NCBI GenBank assembly: GCA_030142905.1
Contig: JASJOG010000211.1
Span: forward strand, 248,001 to 312,000
DNA from: Heliopora coerulea
Taxonomy: Eukaryota > Cnidaria > Anthozoa > Scleralcyonacea > Helioporidae
Length of the DNA: 64,000 nt
Direction of reading: 5' to 3'
The position numbers were made by a program, and so were the translations under genes. This document shows, piece after piece, positions 25,301-40,300 of this stretch (the stretch's first letter is position 1; every line of letters begins with the position of its first letter). The notes below the pieces were generated by a model. It did not search any database. It was given only the letters and a program-made list of their open reading frames with translations, and was not told where the DNA came from.

Positions 25301-28300
25301 ATGGGCATTTAAAGGGTACAATTCGGTTATGAATATTGAGTTGTATTCGTCTTAATTTTAATCCGTATCTTGAGCTTTCAAGATGTCTCTTCCGATGGTG
25401 TATTATTTTGTATTCATCTCAAAGCGCGCGTTATATTGCCATTGCTTTTCTTGCTTAAAAACTATTCGTTTGCCATTACGGTCTTATTCCACGACAATGA
25501 AACAATCACTTTAATGTTAAAAAAGTTATCCTGTAATGCTTTGTTTCCTCCAGGAGGTTACGTCATTGTTGAAGTTTGTTATGAAAACTGCAGATGAACG
25601 TAAGTGCTTTTCTTCAGAGTACAGTTGGTGGAATTAAAAACCCAAGTTAAAATTATCTCAGAATTCGACTTTTCATTTCATCTAGAATCTGCCTGTATGT
25701 GACATATCGTATTTGGGGGTTATGGGCTCTTGACATACCGCTTTTATGTTTAGTATATAATTAGTAAAATATAATATCTTGAAACACCCCCGAGACAATT
25801 TCTTTGCCATATTTTTATTCTGAAGGTGAACGTTGTCGACTGAATGGCAAAGACGTGATTCAACACATTACTACAATTCTTAAAAACCAGGACCTCAACG
25901 GAATGTTTCTTACAGATTATCAAAACATTTTGTTGAAATATATTCTTAGTTCTAAAACCTACAAACGTGAAATAACGAGCAAAATGTGGCATGGTAAGTT
26001 TCAGAATATTTCTTCTCTTCATTAAAAGTGGTTAAGGGGTAAAAATTGACCCGTGCCCACCCGCTTAACCTGCAACTGCTTAGTAACGGTGCTCGAGTCC
26101 TTAACCCTTTAATGCATGATTTTTTTTTTTACTTTTGTTCTTTGTCCTGTCTTTGTTTTTGCTGTGTTCTTTCATTTCCTCTTTTGTTTTGAGTGTCCTA
26201 TATACCGAACACTGTGCGTTAAAGGGTTAAGCCATAATACCATTAAACCCACAGTTTTTGGTAGTTTAGTCAAACACTCTCTTGAGTAAGGAAATTAGTA
26301 GGGGTGCACCGGATAGTGTTTTTTTATAGCCGGCCGGATACCGGATTTACCAAATAATTGAAAAAAGTCCGGCCGGATACCAGTATTTTGGATGAAAAGC
26401 TCGCACTTGCCACAAATCAATCAATTATTACCCAAATTGGGTTTGGATTGAGAGGAGAAAAATTAAACCCTTATACTGAAGTTCAAATATGATTTGTCTT
26501 TTTTTGCAAGTAATTAATTTAAAGCATTACTTGTTCACTGGCGTTTATAATTATTACAAGCATTAATTGGACAAGTTACGAGTTGCAACTTGCAAATGGC
26601 GGAAAAATGCAACAGAACTGAAGATGAACATGAAGATGAAACTCCTTTTCATTCATCACAATGCAAGAAAATTCTGACAATGCCACTATATAACAAACTA
26701 GAGTGGGACTACAAACAACTTTGTGTAAAATGGTTGTTATGCGCATCAAAATGTGTCACTTATTGAGATTGTTATCAAGTAACAGATGATTATCTTCTGT
26801 TTATTTGTTAAAATATCACGTTAGATCAGAACACGAGTTTACATTGTTTCTTCCATTAATGTCTGTTGTTAGTATGGTACAAGTAACACAAATTGACAAT
26901 TGTCTTCAGAAAAGCAAATTATTCGGTATCCGGTATCCGGCCGGATATAAGAAAATAACCGGCCGGATACCGGATAGTCCCATTACCATACTATCCGGCC
27001 GGATACAATATCCGGTGCACCCCTAGAAATTAGCAATTTATCGCACATCCTTCCTTAGAAATATTGTGGTCGAATTGTTACCCCGTTAGACCTTATTTTC
27101 ACTCATCGTAAAACTTTTCTCGCTGTCAGCAGAGAGTGCGCATCACCAGTTAAAAGCAAATGTGAGTTGAATTTAAATATATAGAAGTAGGTTTTGCTAA
27201 GAGTGGAAATAAGGCCTCACTCACGCACTGTTCTAGTATTGTTGCATAGAATTATAAGTCCTAATATGTCAAATACTTTAATCATTTTGACAATAAATTT
27301 TGATTTTAAGGCGATTTTACATTGAACGATTTTCAACGATGGCTTGTAATGCACATTATTTTCCACAAATGTCTGACAGTTTCAATCTTTCGTGCATAAG
27401 TTTGTATTACGAGTCGTTGTTCATAAAACTTTTTGCCTGTATCATCATCTTAAGGAACTTTAGCAAAAGCTCCTGGAGCGTAAAGACATAATCCCAGCAC
27501 CGTTTTTGTTCTGTATAAAACGTCGCCAAAGCCTGGTTCACGTTCAATCATTAAACAATCGCAGGCCGCCGCAGACGAGTATCGAATTTTTATGTGAATA
27601 CTATATAACATAGTTCGAACGCAGATGATCGCGGACTGTCTGCCATCTGCAGGAAAGTTGAACTTGGCTCAACTTTTCCGTTCGAACGCGGAATGTCACG
27701 GCCAGTCGGCGAGATTCGGCGATGATTCTGACTTTATGTGAACATTATCGGCGATAATCGGCGACTGTCTGCAGGAAAAATTGTAGCTCATACTACAGCG
27801 CGATATAACCAAAATGTGACGATTAAACACCAACTAGTTTCCAACTAGTGAAATCAACTACGAAGTCCTTATAGTTATGTTCTCTATTCGCGAGTTCAGA
27901 TGTCTGTATGACGAAAAACTAATAGATGACAATGATCAAAGAAAGAAGATGAATATATGGAAGGAGATAAATGTTACAACATTCAGAAATTTTGTCTCAT
28001 CATCCACCTCCTTAGTTCATTTCCACGTTTTTGTTTTTTTTTCCTTATCAGCAACAAAAACAAATGATTCCACTGTAAAAAATTGCCGACAATTTAATGC
28101 CGCCATATTGGCAGTTGAACCGTCTGCAGATTCATTTACAAATTTTATGTGAACGTTTCGTCGGCTACCAATCGGTGCACTGTCGGAGACATCTATGACG
28201 GCTTACGTTTACTTACTGATTTTACGTGAACCAGGCTTAAGAGCAGTGCACCACGCTTTAGTATTTTTATTCCCTTTTTGGCAAGTTACCTTACTTGAGC

Positions 28301-31300
28301 AAAATTGTCGCCATGGTAAAAAATCACGGTCACCATTTTTTTCGAGTTCTGCAATGTGTTAGTCTATTTTAAGTAATGTTTACAAAACGAGAAGGAGTGC
28401 TTTATTGGATATAAAACACGAGGCGGAAGCCGAATGTTTTGGGTCCGATAAAGCACATACTGCGAGTTTTTTGAACGGCTTAAAAAACGAAACGTTTTAT
28501 ACGGTAATTCCTTGCGTAAGTTTGGCAATTTCTGTTTTTTGAGGCGAAAAATATTAAGGAAAATTTGAAGAGAAATTTACGATAAAATCACACGTGTCTT
28601 TATCACATATAAAGGCACGACACGGTTATGATTTTCTTTTGTATTTTCCTCATGAATTATTAACGAGTTTTTCAATTCCTGTAAAAAGGAGGAGGTAAAT
28701 ATTTAACCTCGTCCGAATGACATAAATTTGTGTAATGAATGCACGACAAGCATTATGTGCAACTTTTCAGTGTAACAAGCTAATTCACTGCTAGAGTTAC
28801 CCATATGTGAGTATTAAGGTGTTCTAAGTAAGGTGGCATCGAGAAAGCGATGGCAAAGAGGACGGTAGACGTTTACATTGTAGAGTGGCTGATGGCACGA
28901 GCATATGCATGAGATGTACCTTCCTCAGAAAACTCACTCTTGTTATGCAAAATCTCCCAAGTTACTGTATAGTAAGGCTGTTATACTTCTTATACAAAGC
29001 GCACATTGTAGACAGCTGTTTTTTCAACCATTGTCGCTTTTTGTAGATCTTATTGACATTTTTTCGAAAATGTTGACATCCTCTGTTGGTGAACGTTCTT
29101 TCTCTGCCAAGATTTTTTCTTACATTGTAATCGCAGCATCGACTCAAGTGGATATCAAGTCGTGCAAACTTTTTAAATTCTTCAGCCTGGTTTTAGCTGA
29201 TGTGAGGTAATGACATGTTCATTGACTCCCAGCCTTGTCTGGCTTATCAAAACTGGATAGTGGAACCTAAGTAGTTTGTATTTAATAGAAGAATTTAGCT
29301 GTACAGTGTATTATCCCATTTATGAACATTATTTTATGCTCAAGACAAATTTTCTTTAGTGTAATTTTTCCCTGAGAGGATTTGAGCATAAATAAGTATA
29401 ATTACAATACAAAGAAAGAGTTATCACGGAAATTTTGACATGGTCTTAATGGGGACCAGCTTGTGATTCGCTCTAGTTCGTCCTCGATGCTCTCATGAGT
29501 TTAACACATACACCAAGATGACAATCGCGCGGCACAAAATTGCTCGTCTGAACGGGCCTTAAATTCGACTGGAAGGCTTCAACATCTAGCATAGGTCGGT
29601 TTCAGTTTAACCAACTGGCAGCCATACTGAGGGCACATAAGCATAAGAAAGACTCATTGCCTATTATTGTTTATTGACCATCATCTTGATGGTGTCTTAA
29701 TCTCAAAGCATAGATGGAAAGCTGCTGATAAAAATAGCGGTTGTATCATATTCCCTCATACTTTAAAATCCTTTAACCCACCTGAAATGCAACCGGACGA
29801 TTCGTAAAATGCCATATCAAAGCTTTGTGATATATATCCTCTCTTTCTTTGAAAATCGCAGTTCACTCTAAATTGCTACTTTAAGATCGGTCGTCCGACA
29901 GTTTGCAACTGTTGGATATCCGTCATATTCCTACTATCTTTAAAGTAACATGACTTAGCCGTATAGTGATATATTGCCCCGCGCAGGAATTTTCATTGGC
30001 ATTAGTAATAAGTTAAAGATATCCTCAATTTCCTGTTGCCCCTTGAATCAGGGAAATTTTGGGATGTACTCTTCTTACAGCTTAATACGTGTAGAAACTG
30101 CAAGTTGAATTTAGGTTTATCTAGTTAAAGTTGGAGGCGTTGAAAGTTAAATTCTTATTTGTGTTTGAACTACTGCCTGAAAACCATGCTCTTTAACAAT
30201 TCGCTACTGACTTAATTAGGAGTTTTATATGTCATGTTACGTGAAGCTTCAACTGTGCAACATTTATTATATTCCCTCTTGGTTTAAAAACTGGAGTAAT
30301 TCCTAAAAAGCTAATTCACGGCCCCTAAACAATCAACTAACAACTGAACGATATCACTCGTTATGTTCGCAACTTCTTTATACAAATGGTGTCTCACTCC
30401 CACAACCCTATTTAACAAACCATCTTTGTCTTGGCCTTTTGGACGAAATATTAGTCTCATAAAATACTTATTTTTTTTTCATACATTGCGTTGTTGTGGC
30501 TTCATCAAAAACAAGTACAGTCAACTCTCGTTATTGCGGACACCCTGGGGACTATCATTTGGTGTCCGTAATAACGAGAGTCCGCAATAGCGGGGTGCGA
30601 GAAAAATGACCCAAAGTCAGGTTGTAAAATGTCTTTACTATGTATTGCTGTTTTTTTATTTTAAAATGTCCAGTTTCTTTCAATTTCTAGTTAACATTTA
30701 CTGTGATATATAAATACACAATACAAATTAAAATACAAATCAAAAATTTATATTGAGAAAAAAATATATACCCAAACCAAAAATCAAACTGTAACATGAA
30801 TCAGTGTCAATTGCCTTTTCCTTCACTGTAAAGCTACAATAACGTAACAAAACTCAGTCGACTTATGCGAAGTTAGTAATCCTGTTTTAGACAAATACTG
30901 ACAAATACTAACAAATTAATGACAAGTCAAGAAAAGTGTGAAGAATACAAGTCTTATTATTCTTGGTTGAGAGGCCACCATGCTTACAACAAAGACGAAT
31001 TTCAGCCTAAAATTTACATGACTCTCGTGCTTCAACGTGAACAGGAAAATGCGAAAGATCCACATGCTGTGGCCATAACAGAGCATTTCAAGAGCACTGA
31101 AATGGCAAAACAAACTAAAAAGCCTCGAAAGTAATGTAAACAGAGCGGAAGAACTTTGAAGATCGGAACATACACCTTGGTTGTATTGAAAGACACGTTT
31201 ATATTTTGTCTGTCATTTTTGTCGACAGAACTGATGTCGACAGAATATTCAAAGTACTTCCGCTGACAAACAGCAGGTATCCGTTGTAACGAGAGTAAAA

Positions 31301-34300
31301 CAATACAAATGTTAGTTTGGGACCGCATGAAGTGTCCGCAATTCCCGTAATAGCGAGAGTCCGTAATAGCGAGAGTCATTTCAATACATTTCATAGTAGT
31401 TTCGGCCGGGGATTTACTATCTGTCCGTAATAACGGGGTGTCCGTAATAGTGGGGTGTCCCGCAAGGCGAGAGTTGACTGTAGCTGTGCAATTATTTCCC
31501 CGACAGCAATTTTATTCTCTGCCACTGCAATGGCTGTAATTCAAAACTTCTGAAACATCAAAAAATTAGCACGGTAGGGTAAACATAGGCCTCCTATACG
31601 TAGGCTGGTTATTACGTGTTTCTAAGGAAGGTTAGAATTGACATAAATACACAACGGGCTTCACAGATATCAGACCTAACCGTGACAACCTGTATGTGTT
31701 ATATATGCATAAAATTTTACTGTTTGATGACACGTCGTTGTGACATCATCATCAAGTCTTGGAAAGTGGAAAAAGTGTGTAAATTTTCCCATATTGTTAA
31801 GTAAAATTGTTTTTTAAATTGTGATTAGAATTTGAACCGCCTTCCCCCCAAAAAGTATGCCCTGGCTTTAATTATGTTTAAAAAGTGCCGAAGATATCAA
31901 CTTTTTTAAATGCAAAAAATACTGTAAAATTGTAAGATTTCGTATAATATTATCGTATGCTGTTTCGTAGGTGGTAGTGCTAGATCAAATGACTTTCAAA
32001 ACTCTGGCATGATGCTAATAATGACGAAAATTATTAATTTTTAAGTTTTCAGACGACATTGTTACGTCACCATGTTAGATCGTCAAACGAAAAAAATTTG
32101 CCTACATATTCCACATATGCAATATCTTGCTTTTTCCTTAAGTCTGTACCCCTACACGAAATAAGTTAACTACTAAAATGAATCGTACTCAGAAACTGTA
32201 ACATAGCGACGAAATGCGTCCTAACATCCTTTAACAGACTGGTCGGATCTGACAAAATAAAGCTGCATACGGCACTTTGCTTAGGAATTAAATGTTAGAA
32301 AATCAATAATATTTTTTTTTTGTTTGTTATTCTTCTAAAATCCAGAAATGAAACAAACACTCAAGTTTTGGAGTATCTCCTTTGCTCTTTGACTCAATTC
32401 TGCAACTCGGTCGCCATTGATTGTAGAAGTCAGCTTTGTAAACTTGGTGAGGATCTCATTCCAGCTTTATTGCAATTATGGAACAAACCGCATCCAATTA
32501 TTAAGGTTTGTGCTTACTTAGAACTTATTTTTAAACTTGATCTTGCTGACATAGACGCTCGGTCAATAGACTGCAACCGAACTACAAGTCGACAATAAGA
32601 ACACTGTGCCGAGGAATTGTGTTAGCGGAGGTCCAGCAGTAGACGTAATTAAATGAAGGACAAGAACGCGGGCAATGGCCCGCCATGCTAATCAAAATCA
32701 ATCTAGTCGGCAGACATTCGAAGTTTTAACTGTTGTATTGTATTTCAGTTTAACTAATGAAGAAGTTCCACACAAAATCTTTGGCTCTTTCGGTCGTTCT
32801 TTGCTAGGTTTACGTTAACATGTTAAGGTTATTATACACCTTCAGGTACACTACGGGCGCTACACACGTCGCGTCAGGGATTTGAATTAAACAAACGCAT
32901 ATATTGTTCAAAACCTTTTAGAGCTTGCAACAATGTACTAAAATGCTTTGGCTCATGAATGGGAAAAAATGCGCCATTTTTAACAAATACGTCTTCTCCA
33001 TGTTCAAAAGACTATATAATATTGATGGAAATCGTTTGAAAATGTGCTGCCTGATAGATAAAAATCCTGGAAACTAAACGGTGTCTTAGTTTATTATATT
33101 TCGGAAACTTTTTACTTCCATTCTCAGCTCAGTTCACTATCATTGGAGTTGTGCAAAAGGATTTAAATTGAAATACAGCGAAAATTTCAAAAATATAGGA
33201 CAATTTTGTTCTCAAAGATTACTCCACTTTCTTCGCTTGAAGATGGATTCTTTCCAGCTTGTCAGTTTGGACAGTTTGCATGTACCCGTAGCTGGGATGC
33301 CTTTAGGTTTATAATGAAAATAAAGCTGCAACCATGTGTTCAGCTGCATCTTTATGAATATGTTTGTCTGTTCACTGTAAAGATATTGAATTAGAGACTT
33401 TAGCTGTTGGATAGAAGTACGCGAAAAACGAATTTCGCAAAGATGACTACTCCTAGCTTCGAGATTACCAGCGTTTAGGCTGGCGAAAGAATTGACCTCC
33501 TTAGGGATTCCAACCTGAGACATTTGGTAGATACATTTGGTATGGTGAGGCGTAAGGAGTTACAAGGAAACAGGCAGCACGAAGATGTTCCTATGATTGT
33601 GCGGAATAGATCACAGATAGTGATCTCCTAATTTAGAGTACCCATCTATAACTTTTTAACAAGAGTGTATGTAATAATCGATGTTTCAATCGATGAAAGA
33701 CAATATTGGTCGACTATCAGTGCTGAAAAAACTAGAACTTAGGTTCCCATGCACCTTCTCAAGTAAAAACTTTCCATTGTCTTAACCCAGTGGTGTCCTT
33801 CTAGCTCATCTATAAGTACTAGCCATTTCTTACAGAAAGTGAATTGCTGCGAGGCAGGCATAGCCAAGTTAAGAGACAACGTCTCTACGTCTCGGACGAG
33901 TTCGTTTTCAAGAGCCTTTAGGTACTTAAGGTCTCCATGTGTGAGGATCTAGTCGACTATGTCGGTCGTCAACAGACGAACTGCCACTGATTGAGCAAAC
34001 AGCAAGGCCGAAAAACTCACAAACAAACATTGTCTTCCTCTTGAAATGTCACTAAATCGTTCGTGACCGTGATAAATACTTCCATTAACGAATAAAGTTG
34101 AGTTGGACGTCATAAGACACTTACCTAACACTGACGAACAAACTGAGCTTCTGCATGCAACAAGCAACGTATGGCCTGCCGCTGGCCATACGATTACAAG
34201 GGCTCAAAATTATTCTTACATATCGAAATCCTCATATCGAGAATTTAGCTGGTATTTAAACACAGAGGTAGCCCAAGCTCAGTTGCAAGATTAGTGTTGC

Positions 34301-37300
34301 TGCTTGTCCAATGCGGTGGTTCAATTTTTACCATGCCTGTCTATAGGTTATAACCATCTATAAATTGTGGTTGAATTAACTGAGCAGCGCACCATGATCA
34401 GATTTTTCGAATCGCTAAGCTAGTACTGTTCACGTTTTTCCCAAAGTGTAGGCCATATGATCAACAAGTCATATTTGTATGGGCTGCATGAGCTTTTGTG
34501 GATAACAAGTGTGAAATGTAACCTCTGGACCATTATGTAGCTTTCGGCATTATTTAATTGGTTATTTGCGCGAAAACAGTTTAATGAGAATTTGCTAGAA
34601 GACTGTGGACCTAATATATTGAGGGCTAAGTGTTCTTTTGTGTTTCCAAACACAAAGGAACGCAGTCATAGTTTTCAGAACAAACTTCAGTAAGGCACTT
34701 TACCTTCAAACTTATGAAAAAGAAGGAGTTATACAGGAGATCTGGAGGCACAAGAAGTGTGATTTTAGTAAACATAACTAACAAAATGTATCCGTATTGA
34801 GTGTCTCGATTACCTTGATTAATAGCACAAGTAAAAACCCAAGATGGCTACCGGCTAACTCACATAAAAATCTCAAGCGCGCCGCACCCAGGGGCCAAAG
34901 TGGGCCGCGGACCGAGCACTAAGCCATTAGAGGTATTTCTTGGTAGTTGTTATTTATCTGTGTTTTAGTCTGCAGTATTGTTCTCATGGCCTTCTCTATT
35001 ATTGCTTTTTCTTTTTCCTTTTTATTTCTTTAATTTCAGGAACGTCTTGTTCAGTTTATGACATTACAGGTTCGAGCTCATCACCCCAACGGTGTTCATC
35101 TAGGGAAAGATGGAGCATGGAGTACTGATGTCATACACTGGAAGGTATGTTACCAAGAGGTTTTATAAAGAAAAGCCAAAAGCTTATCGTTTTTAGCGTC
35201 TTAATAAAAGACATGAAAAAATTTCTCGATTTTGATTGGCTAAGAGCAGTGGAATATCAAGGTAAGACAGTGCCGGATAAGGTAATGCTGTAATTTGCTC
35301 TGAATTACCTTTTCTTAATTGGTGATAGCACGATTCCTCGTGCAATTTGGAAAAACACGTACTCATTAGTTTTTCAAAAACCTCAAATAGCACTCAAGCT
35401 TTGGACTCGTGCTATTTTGATAGTTTTGGAAAAAACTCACTCGCTCGTGTTTTTTCCAAATTGCACTCGGAACCATGCTATTACCTATGCTAATTCTACT
35501 CCATAATTAATAAACAAAACAGGGGCAAGGGCGCACTTCATTATTTTACTGTGGCTAACGCGTGAAGAGTTTTCCCCATTTACTCATCAATGGGATGAAC
35601 CCAGCTCTTTAATGAGTTAAATGCTGATTTGTCTGGCGTGTAAATTTATGAGATCGAATGTGTGAAATTCATCAGATGTCATCAGAATTTCATATCGGTT
35701 AAAGGTTACGATAGTTAGTACATTTAATTAAAACGTTCCTTCTGTGTTTTAGAGACGTATTTCGGACATGTCTGAGCCTATTGAACCTCGATATTCATGT
35801 GGAACATTTGAGTCAAAAATTTACAACTGTAAAGTTGTATTAACTAAATGTGACGACAAAGTTACTAAACTGCCTGAAGTGCCGGCATTGATCACAACTC
35901 ACAAAGACGCTGAATGGACATGAACTAACAAGTATTTTCTTTTTTCCCTTTTTCCCTTTTTATTTCTTTTTCATATTCTTTCTCTTCTTTTTCTTTTGTT
36001 TTCTATTTCGCTCTTTTTTTGTGTGTGTGTTATTTTCCTCTTTCTTGTCCTTTCTCTTATTCTTTTCTTTTTTTATAGCACTTTTTACGTTTTCTTTTTC
36101 TTTATCTTTTCCTTTTCCTTCTTAAATTTCTTTTTTTCTTTTTGTTTTATCATTCACTGAAGTACACTTACAGGAACTTCAGAAACTTCACCTTAAACTG
36201 GACTTCGATTAGGCTTAATAAATTACAAAGAGTGTGTCAGCTGAGATTTTATAACAACATACAATTATATGGGACACAGTTTACTTCTGACATGTTACAG
36301 GGATTCTGTCGTTTCCAGCGAACGTTGTCTATCGCTCAGGCGAAACGTAAATTACGAAAAAAAACGAAAACAGCAAATTACCGTGATTATATATCAATTT
36401 TATTGTTACCTTCTTCGACGTACATTTTTATGGAAACTTTTCTTTTTGTGGATAATAATGTCTTTCTTACAGAAATGTCTTCAGAAACTGTATGAAGTAA
36501 TATCTGGTGAAATTCAACAAATCAGCGGACGGATAAGAGGACAGAGGTATTTCTGAAGAATTTTGTAATGTCACAGGGATTAAGTGTAATTGGGTGGGTT
36601 CTTTGTCTAAAAACGTTTTTAAATTACAGTCTCGTGTATTAACATTAACTGACAGCTTATTATTGGACAACAACTAGCCGAGTTTACTTGCAAAATACTA
36701 AATCTACTGCAAGTAAACGTTGATGTGATCCATCGGCGTGTGTTACTCGGGAACTTCGTTTGGCGGCGGTCTGAACAGCTTGTCACTCGATCTACAGTTA
36801 TAAACATCCCTATAGCATTTGTTGAAAATGTGTGCCTGGTTAATAGCAGAAGGTGATTACGAAGCAGGTAAAGAAATCTAGTGCTGGACGAACTGACGTT
36901 GCAGGATCTCCATGTACGGTAAAGGATCATATACATGTGCCTTCACAATATAAGATGAAATTCCCTTTAGTGAATTAAGGCTTATTGTTAAGACTTTAAC
37001 TGCATGGTCAATACTGTGCTAGCGTTGTGGATTGATTTCCGCCTAAGGCCCTAAAGTTGATTTGAGCAGCAGGTCATCGGTTGAATGTATTAGTCCCTTT
37101 ACCCTTGTAATTATTTCTGTGATTTTGACTGCGATTTTGTTGCAGCTTTTGTCGTCGACCTGACAGCGATTTTAAAACGCTTGTGTAAAGTACCAGCGAT
37201 TTCAATGCGTTTTGACGGTTGTCGTCAACGTTGTTGCTATTTGGCTGTAATTTTGGCTACAATTTGGCCAGCGACTTTATCACCCTGCTGTTAGGAAGGA

Positions 37301-40300
37301 AGAGAGAGAGGGACTGAGGGAGGGAGGGAGGGAGGGAGTAAATAAATAAATAAATTGAATAGTCTAAGAAAAATCGCAATGTAACCTTCCAAGAATTGCC
37401 GTGAAATTGCCGCCATTTTCCACAAGCAATTTCAAATCGTAGTCGGATATAAGATAAGAACTGTAGCAGTAATCGGTTTAGTTAACGACCCTTTCGAAAA
37501 GGCCCTCATTTTCCTTGTCAGGGGAAGACCTGTCGACGGAGATGAGGTAATTATGTTGATCAGTAAATTGTGTTGCTATTAAAATATAGATACCGGAAAC
37601 ACAGATATCCCTGAACGTATCATGCGTAGTCTTGAATATAGGAAAAGACGGATAACTGTAGCTTATAATTGGTGTCTCATTTGTTCATTCCTTTTTAAGT
37701 TGAGGGGTTTTTTCCGGTGACTTTTTTCTTGTTGAAAAGTTCATAGTGAAAAGCTAGGATATATTAATGCAGCATTGCTTTTTTATTTTTTAGTATTAAA
37801 CTTGAGTCCGGCATAAAGCAACCATTAATTGAACTTGCCGCTGACATTTGTCATCAGGTAAGGATCAGGGGCGAATAGCAGTTTTGATTAATATGCAAGT
37901 CTTAATTTTCTAAATTGTAGAAGAAAAAAGTGCAATACTTTTACTCGATTGATTAATAATTTAAATACGAATGGTCGAAATTATGTTTTATTGCTTCTTA
38001 CAACTATCTGATTGAAAAATTGTACTTTACAATTCAAACCTAGGGATTTAAGCTTTTTTTACTGTTAAAAAAATACATTGCATATACGGTTGACACTGTT
38101 GCATCCATAAATCGAAGAATGTGTAAATGCTGTAAGTTGATGCACAAATAATCTCCTAATCTTGCCCCTTTTTCTAATTTGTGACGTCAGTAGCAAGAAC
38201 TCGATCGACGGAGGTTAAGGCTATTGACTCTAAACGTGACTTTAATCTGTAAAATTAAACGTTATGGAGCAAAATACTACTAAAGGTTATATTTTTATGA
38301 CTGTTTTCTTCTGAAAAAAAATTGCATTTTGTTGCTGATACCCTTCAATTGGCGGTATATGAACTGCACTACTTCTTGGGTACATTTGTCGTGGATAGTT
38401 CCTCCCTTGCAGTTAATTCTTTTTGCTGGAGAGCAACTAGCAAGGTAGCAACTTTTCATGCTCTTCCAACCTCCTGCATGCATCCATAACTCAATGGAGC
38501 ACGCCAAATCATGAAACATTTCTTCAGTGTAGTTTTGATAAAACTTACGTAGATTATTCTGTGTTACATTTTGAATGCAGGTTCGGTGAGTTCAAAATAC
38601 TAGAAATAACAATGCCACGAACTTTAAATACGATGATGATATAAATTTAAGCACTGTTTTTAAGATTGTGTCTCACTTTCCCACTGCTCTGATGGGCAAG
38701 TGTGGCAACCTGTTTACCGGTACAATGGTTCACATTTTATAGCTAGGATTCCATTAAAATCCATAGAAGGACCAGTATTCTTAGCGGTATTCTTTTCTTA
38801 GTGACTTATTTCACTATCTTTCAGTTCTTTCTCAATTGATATTATTTTTGTTTGAAGTATCGTCTATCAGTGATTAATTAATGTTCACGCAAATCGTAAG
38901 TTGAATCCTAGGAATGAGTTGAAATATGCACTGGTGGTCAAAAAAAAACTGCTCACTTGTAGTGCAGATAGTAACTTGGTTTACGGCCGTTGGGACCAGC
39001 CTCTCTCAGTCTTCGTCGGATAGTGGAAGTAGAGACACTCTCACTATGTTCAGTCTGTATCTCAGCTTAATTTTCCGGTGCTGTGTTGAAGCTATTGGAC
39101 GTGCTTTTCTCACCATGATTCTGTCCTCTCTCTTCGTAATTTTCCTTTTTTTGTCCAGGGATATTCAAATCTTTAACACTTCCAGTAACTCTCGACGTCT
39201 TGAAAATATCGCTGACACTTTGGCTACAGCCCACTTGATCAGCAGTCTCCCGTTATGAGTAACTTTCTCTCCATTTTCAAGGTTGATCCTTGGCCTTAGA
39301 CCCATGATTTTGCATGTTGCTTGAAATTCTTGTTTTACCAACAATTAAAAGTAGTAATCTCCTTGGGAACCAGGAATACATCTTGACTTTCCCATAAAAA
39401 AATCGCTTGAAATGACTGGAGCTGTATCAAAAATTGTGGGAGACATGTTAAAATTATCTGAAATTGACTGTTTTGCCATAGGAGTGACCAAAAACCATTG
39501 CTGCAACCCTTCATTACCCAAGAAATGGAGCTCGAGCAGTTCTTTTTGACTGCCAATCTAGTATTCTGAAAAATTGGAATTTGTACGTTTTTTTTCCAAT
39601 TCTGAAGCCTTTTTTTGCCTGTGAATTGAAAATTAAATTTGGTTTATTTGAAAAAACTCTTGAAATGGTCAATAATGGCGTACACAGTTTTTCGTGTCTC
39701 AATCCAGCCTCGAGATAATGGCATTTGCTCGGCATCTATGTGAGATTATTTATGACACGCACTGCATTTTGACTTAGTGGCAAATCATGTCTATCTTCCG
39801 AACTACTTGGCCAAATCAGTAGGCATTTTACATGTGAACCCATCTCATGACACTAAACATAATTACGTCAAAACAGGTTTCCCGGAATAATGCATTTATT
39901 TGCAAATCCCTTACGTTGGTGAAGCAAAAAATATTTGCTCCTCATTTCATTGCATTACTCTTCTTACCAGTTAGACATAAATGTACTTTCACTGAAATTC
40001 TGTAAATCAATTACAACCAGACGACTACTTTCAGGAAAGCGAGGCCTGTTATGTTTAGTGTCTGTGAATTCATTCAATCCAAAGCTTTAATTGAATTCTT
40101 TAATATTTTATTATTTGTAGAGATATACGTTAATTCTTTCATTCATTGAGATATATGTCATTACCCTGTAATTCTCAATGTTATGTCACCAGTGTGACGT
40201 CATAAATGTTCTTATTTACATATCAAGCAAATCTTAATATCAGAAGAACAAAGTGAGACATCGAAAAGTTTCAAACGCTGTTTTTTACTATTTTGGCAGA

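Noticed and set aside
31032..31394. 120-codon minus-strand frame in the Tigger-like element
   Set aside because: Antisense to the HIRAN-like frame and running into the terminal repeats; no family features.
36142..36495. 117-codon open frame overlapping ATM exon 8
   Set aside because: Reads in a different frame from the conserved exon and crosses its acceptor; chance frame in A+T-rich intron.
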